Assembly (NCBI RefSeq): GCF_900114615.1
Contig: NZ_FOTS01000054.1
Location: 1-35,860, forward strand
Direction of reading: 5' to 3'
DNA from: Pelosinus propionicus DSM 13327
Lineage (GTDB): Bacteria > Bacillota > Negativicutes > DSM-13327
Length of the DNA stretch: 35,860 nt
The notes beneath the pieces are model-generated. The model searched no databases. It saw nothing but the letters and a program-made list of their open reading frames with translations, and was not told where the DNA came from. Positions 33,265 to 35,860 of the stretch are shown piece by piece. The position numbers and the translations under genes are program-made. Each line of letters begins with the position of its first letter. Position 1 is the stretch's first letter.

Positions 33265-33912
33265 TCAGCTTGTTCTTTTTACCGCTACCGTTAAACCATC
33301 CCCTATTGGCAGCAAAGTACTCTCAAATTGCGGACAATCCGCAATTTTTTTATTGAATGTATCTAATGACTCACACCACATTTTGGTCGAATCACCAAAC
33401 GCAGAACCAAAATCAACTACAGGAAAGAGTGTGTCCTCCGCAAGTAGCAATCCTCCTGGTTTAAGCACCCTAATATAGTCCTCAAGCATTTCGCCATACA
33501 GCTTTTTATCACCGACATCCTGGAAAATAAGATCAAACTCTTCATTCATACCTGAGATTACGGTGCACGCCTCACCAATTATAACCTCAATCTGTTCTTC
33601 TACTCCTTCACGTTTAAAATTTTCAATCGCTTGTCTGGCCACTTCCGCGTCCATTTCAATGGTAATTATTTTACCGCCATAATGCTTAATCACTTTTGCC
33701 ATTGAAACAGTTGAAAAGCCAATACTTGTACCGATCTCAAGAATCTTTTGCGGTTTGACCATCGTTATTAACACTTGCAACATTCTGGCAACATCGTCAT
33801 CCACAACCGGTACAAAATCCTTCAGCTCTGTATCCTCAGTATATTGTTTCTGCGTTAATTTTCTTTTTTCATATAAGCTTTCAATATAGGCACTAGCCTT
33901 TTTAAAGTCCAT
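33265..33912 (-). CDS. Class I SAM-dependent O-methyltransferase
   Basis: A 215-residue small O-methyltransferase of the catechol/caffeoyl-CoA type: ILEIGTSIGFSTVSMAKVI is the SAM loop, then IEMDAEVARQAIENFKREGV, DLIFQDVGDKKLYGEML and GGLLLAEDTLF. The start is ATG 33912 with GAGGAGG 9 bases upstream. Substrate unknown. It is intact although both neighbours are decayed. Confidence 0.83.
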   Translation of the reverse strand: MDFKKASAYIESLYEKRKLTQKQYTEDTELKDFVPVVDDDVARMLQVLITMVKPQKILEIGTSIGFSTVSMAKVIKHYGGKIITIEMDAEVARQAIENFKREGVEEQIEVIIGEACTVISGMNEEFDLIFQDVGDKKLYGEMLEDYIRVLKPGGLLLAEDTLFPVVDFGSAFGDSTKMWCESLDTFNKKIADCPQFESTLLPIGDGLTVAVKRTS

Positions 33913-34038
33913 CTTTCTATTCCTCCTCATTATGTTTTTAAATATTTAGTGGTATCATCTGCCTTCTGCTCTTTTGCAAATCCAGTTTCGGGGTCTATCG
34001 GGAACAATTATAGGATTCTCTGGATGTTGCGGTGAGTC

Positions 34039-34170
34039 TTAAAACCTCACTATTAGTGATTGGATACCTTTTTTCACTTCTTCTTCCATAAGGATAAAAA
34101 ACGATGCTAATAAACCGAAGCATAAGCAAAGAGCCAAAGCCAAAAAGGTTAATATCTTAGAAACTTAACT
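34039..34170 (-). pseudogene. C-terminal stub of a membrane transporter
   Basis: A 43-codon minus-strand frame reads KILTFLALALCLCFGLLASF, then FILMEEEVKKGIQ and a stop at 34039. It has the shape of a last transmembrane helix and basic tail of an MFS-type permease. It lies downstream of the MarR gene, where an efflux pump would be expected. The rest is missing; the remaining 33931-34290 shows no other coding signal. Confidence 0.4.
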
Positions 34171-34294
34171 TTCGCATAGCAAGAATAGATATAAAATTTT
34201 ACATATCCTTATACCTTCAGACTTGCTCTAACAGCATGCCCATCAATAGTTGCGCTATCAGTAGATATGTCGTTGCAATAATTCAATGCTAACA

Positions 34295-34309
34295 ATTAGC
34301 CAGGCTAAT
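34295..34309. promoter_or_regulatory. MarR operator site 1
   Basis: ATTAGC-CAG-GCTAAT, a perfect 6-base inverted repeat with a 3-base centre. Same motif as at 34357-34369. Confidence 0.55.
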
Positions 34310-34355
34310 CACTAGCGATAAAAATAAAAATTATCATCTCCTTTATAATTAAAAA

Positions 34356-34370
34356 GTTAGCTAGGCTAAT
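34356..34370. promoter_or_regulatory. MarR operator site 2
   Basis: GTTAGC-TAG-GCTAAT, perfect TTAGC/GCTAA half-sites (34357-34361, 34365-34369) and a 3-base centre, just past the MarR stop codon and 61 bases from site 1. Confidence 0.6.
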
Positions 34371-34405
34371 TAAAAAAGAAATAAAAACGGTCTATATTTT
34401 TATAT

Positions 34406-34852
34406 TTATAGATCGATTTTTATAAGCAAATTAAGTAAAGAAACGGTCTCTTCATCCGTTAATTTTTGAGTGAGATTAGAGCAAGTTTGCCAGTAGTGCG
34501 GTAAAACGCGGTTTAGAAGATGATAACCCTCTTTGGTTATTGTTACATTAACCATTCTTTGATCTTCAAGACATATAGTTCTTGTAATCAACTGATGTTC
34601 TTCCAACCAAATTAACTGCTTGGTTACAGATGCTCGTCGTATTCCAAGCATATCAGCAATTTCTGAAGGCTGTAATTGTTGGTCCGTGTTTGTATTGAAT
34701 AGCAGTAAAAGTAAAGCAAATTTACTTTCGGAAATATGGTATTCTTTCAGTGCATTATTTATAGCATCTAAAACATCATCGGATATCTGTAACAACAATT
34801 CTCCTAACCGTGCTCTTGTGTTAGGGGGAATTATGATAGTATTTTTTCCCAT
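34406..34852 (-). CDS. MarR-family transcriptional regulator
   Basis: A 148-residue regulator: HTH SEIADMLGIRRASVTKQLIW, wing TRTICLEDQRMVNVTITKEG. The ATG at 34852 has AAAGGAA upstream. Two perfect palindromes downstream and a related site upstream suggest it once controlled both itself and a transporter now reduced to a stub. Confidence 0.87.
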   Translation of the reverse strand: MGKNTIIIPPNTRARLGELLLQISDDVLDAINNALKEYHISESKFALLLLLFNTNTDQQLQPSEIADMLGIRRASVTKQLIWLEEHQLITRTICLEDQRMVNVTITKEGYHLLNRVLPHYWQTCSNLTQKLTDEETVSLLNLLIKIDL

Positions 34853-34875
34853 AAGTAAATTCCTTTTAAAATTAG

Positions 34876-34890
34876 TTTCCCTAGCTAATT
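34876..34890. promoter_or_regulatory. MarR operator site 3, degenerate
   Basis: GTTTCCCTAGCTAAT matches the reverse complement of site 2 at 10 of 15 bases and keeps one perfect GCTAA half. It lies 24 bases before the MarR start, so autoregulation is likely. Confidence 0.4.
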
Positions 34891-35042
34891 AATAGTATAA
34901 TAACTAAAGAAAATAATGTCAATAGAGAAATGACCATGCAATTAATTTTTTCCAACACATTGACTACGGTTTCGCCTTTAATTGATTTATCGGCATAAAT
35001 ACATAAAAATTCTAGGGAGAAAGTCAGCCTATAAAAAAACAA

Positions 35043-35071
35043 CCTCAATCCCTGTGTTACAAGGATTGAGG
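35043..35071 (-). terminator. Terminator, minus strand
   Basis: CCTCAATCC (35043-35051) pairs with GGATTGAGG (35063-35071); on the minus strand it is followed by TTGTTTTTT. It ends a transcript coming from the right, where only fragments remain. Confidence 0.7.
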
Positions 35072-35367
35072 ACTCTTTCGCCATTATAAATGGTACGGTT
35101 CTGTGTATCGGGTCAAACGGCGAATTTTTCATTTATAGCGGTTATAGTAAGATAGTAGCCCATCATTAAAGTGAAGCTTTACCTCTGGGCAGTACATCTT
35201 GACATATTCCTCTGATATTACACTCTAAGTCTATCCGATCTGTTAGCTCGTAATATTTAAAGATTAGATCTCAATTTATTACGTGAGAGCCACTAACTGA
35301 TTTTGCATTTTTTATTTTCATCTCCAGAAAAGTCCCAGCTGTTGATGATACACTATCCTGTTAATAA
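35072..35367. other. Decayed region without an intact gene
   Basis: Two short minus-strand frames look coding-like: one ending KMYCPEVKLHFNDGLLSYYN and another YYELTDRIDLECNIRGICQD. They lie in different frames over the same stretch, consistent with a frameshifted tail of a lost gene or chance. I recognise neither. Confidence 0.25.
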
Positions 35368-35526
35368 CTATAGATCGCAATCTTTAAGTATTTTTTCGAT
35401 TGACTCCCAAATCGAAAGAGATGGGTTTTCTCTGTAATACCGATACCCTTTGTATTGATGCAATACTAAGCCATTTTCTTTATTTCGTTGCATTATAGCT
35501 TTAGATCTCTCAATTGCCAAATTCAC
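35368..35526 (-). CDS. Short ORF just downstream of the group II intron
   Basis: 52 codons from GTG 35526 (or ATG 35493, 41 codons), reading IMQRNKENGLVLHQYKGYRY then YRENPSLSIWESIEKIL. Composition is protein-like. A stop codon 12 bases after the predicted intron end shows the frame is not continuous with the intron boundary. Family unknown; possibly the tail of a gene split by the intron. Confidence 0.35.
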   Translation of the reverse strand: MNLAIERSKAIMQRNKENGLVLHQYKGYRYYRENPSLSIWESIEKILKDCDL

Positions 35527-35540
35527 TTAAATAGACAGAA

Positions 35541-35860
35541 GTCGAGTAGAGGCAGACCTCACGATCTAGCCCCCCTCACGGAACCGGACGTGCCCTATTA
35601 AGGCATCCGGCTCTTCATAATAGCATTCACCTATGTTTAGCCATATATATTGATATAAATTCTTGCCCTAGCAAGTGGAAATCGTTTCTCAAGTTTTGCA
35701 AAGCCTTCCCAAGTCAGACTCTTCTTCTGACTTCTACGGTTGAGCACTTCAAACATTTTACGGCGTATTCGATAGCCAAACGCACGTATTGCGTTACTGT
35801 TGTCGGTCACTCCATAGTAGTGGTAGTGCCCAATTAACTTGGCATTTACCTCTTTGATTA
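35541..35860 (-). mobile_element. 3' end of a group II intron
   Basis: Downstream of the reverse-transcriptase stop, the minus strand carries the domain V hairpin (35581-35613, GAGCCGGATGC...GCACGTCCGGTTC) and a domain VI region (GTGAGGGGGGCTAGATC), ending CTACTCGAC at 35541, the usual bacterial 3' terminus. The 5' part lies beyond the window. Confidence 0.85.
35637..35860 (-). CDS. ltrA: Group II intron reverse transcriptase/maturase, C-terminal part
   Basis: 74 residues of the maturase (X/GIIM) C-terminus: EVNAKLIGHYHYYGVTDNSN, RIRRKMFEVLNRRSQKKSLT and the end RIYINIYG. No HNH endonuclease tail follows the maturase domain. The start lies beyond the window edge. It assists intron splicing and retrohoming. 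Confidence 0.9.
   Translation of the reverse strand, partial: IKEVNAKLIGHYHYYGVTDNSNAIRAFGYRIRRKMFEVLNRRSQKKSLTWEGFAKLEKRFPLARARIYINIYG

Noticed and set aside
34881-35132. 83-codon minus-strand frame
   Set aside because: Spans a terminator hairpin and has no RBS or recognisable domain.
1-35860. tRNA or rRNA genes
   Set aside because: I saw no tRNA cloverleaf, TTCRANNC block or rRNA segment on either strand, but I cannot run a covariance search.

Overview
The window looks like a chromosome segment of a Gram-positive-related bacterium that has an outer membrane, most likely a Negativicute of the Pelosinus/Sporomusa type. Low-to-moderate GC, strong GGAGG ribosome-binding sites and sigma-A-like promoters point to Firmicutes. 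A TonB-dependent receptor, a small outer-membrane barrel ending in Phe and a filamentous-haemagglutinin (two-partner/CDI type) relic require an outer membrane. The genus is inferred, not proven.

Layout. (1) 1-4064: an uronate catabolic operon on the minus strand (SDR, RpiB/DhuI-type isomerase, decayed GPH sugar transporter, kdgK cut by the window edge) with a divergent AraC regulator. (2) 4065-8112: an ISNCY-type transposase relic, a QueG-like Fe-S protein, a small outer-membrane barrel, and a MarR regulator divergent from a cyclase-family hydrolase. (3) 8139-15989: a seven-gene minus-strand cluster with two regulators (DeoR, RpiR), FGGY kinase, MFS acid transporter, Zn alcohol dehydrogenase, DhnA/LacD-type aldolase and 2-hydroxyacid dehydrogenase. 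It looks like a complete catabolic route for a sugar acid or polyol whose substrate I cannot name. (4) 16275-18168: a MarR and RecD-like helicase pair. (5) 18268-22178: a cobalamin-riboswitch operon encoding a methyltransferase, a TonB receptor and an ECF S component, which is the most interesting functional unit. (6) 22221-25007: a TetR-MFS efflux pair flanked by two near-identical hairpin terminators, then a rubrerythrin/PNPOx-like stress pair. (7) 25151-30428: a LysR gene, a half-length CitF-like gene, and an operon of Zn dehydrogenase, IolC kinase and GntP permease.

(8) 30571-31448: a compact phage-like switch, two divergent XRE regulators whose operators sit exactly inside the promoter spacers, plus a 22-codon ORF with a perfect Shine-Dalgarno. 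(9) 31449-35860: a decayed zone with an IS66 end fused to a truncated CDI/haemagglutinin gene carrying an in-frame stop, an O-methyltransferase, a MarR gene with three matching operators but only a transporter stub left, and the 3' end of a group II intron running off the window.

The working modules appear to serve carbon scavenging (uronates, gluconate-like acids, an unknown sugar acid), cobamide acquisition and redox defence. Both transporter positions that have decayed lie beside intact regulators or enzymes, suggesting recent changes of substrate use.
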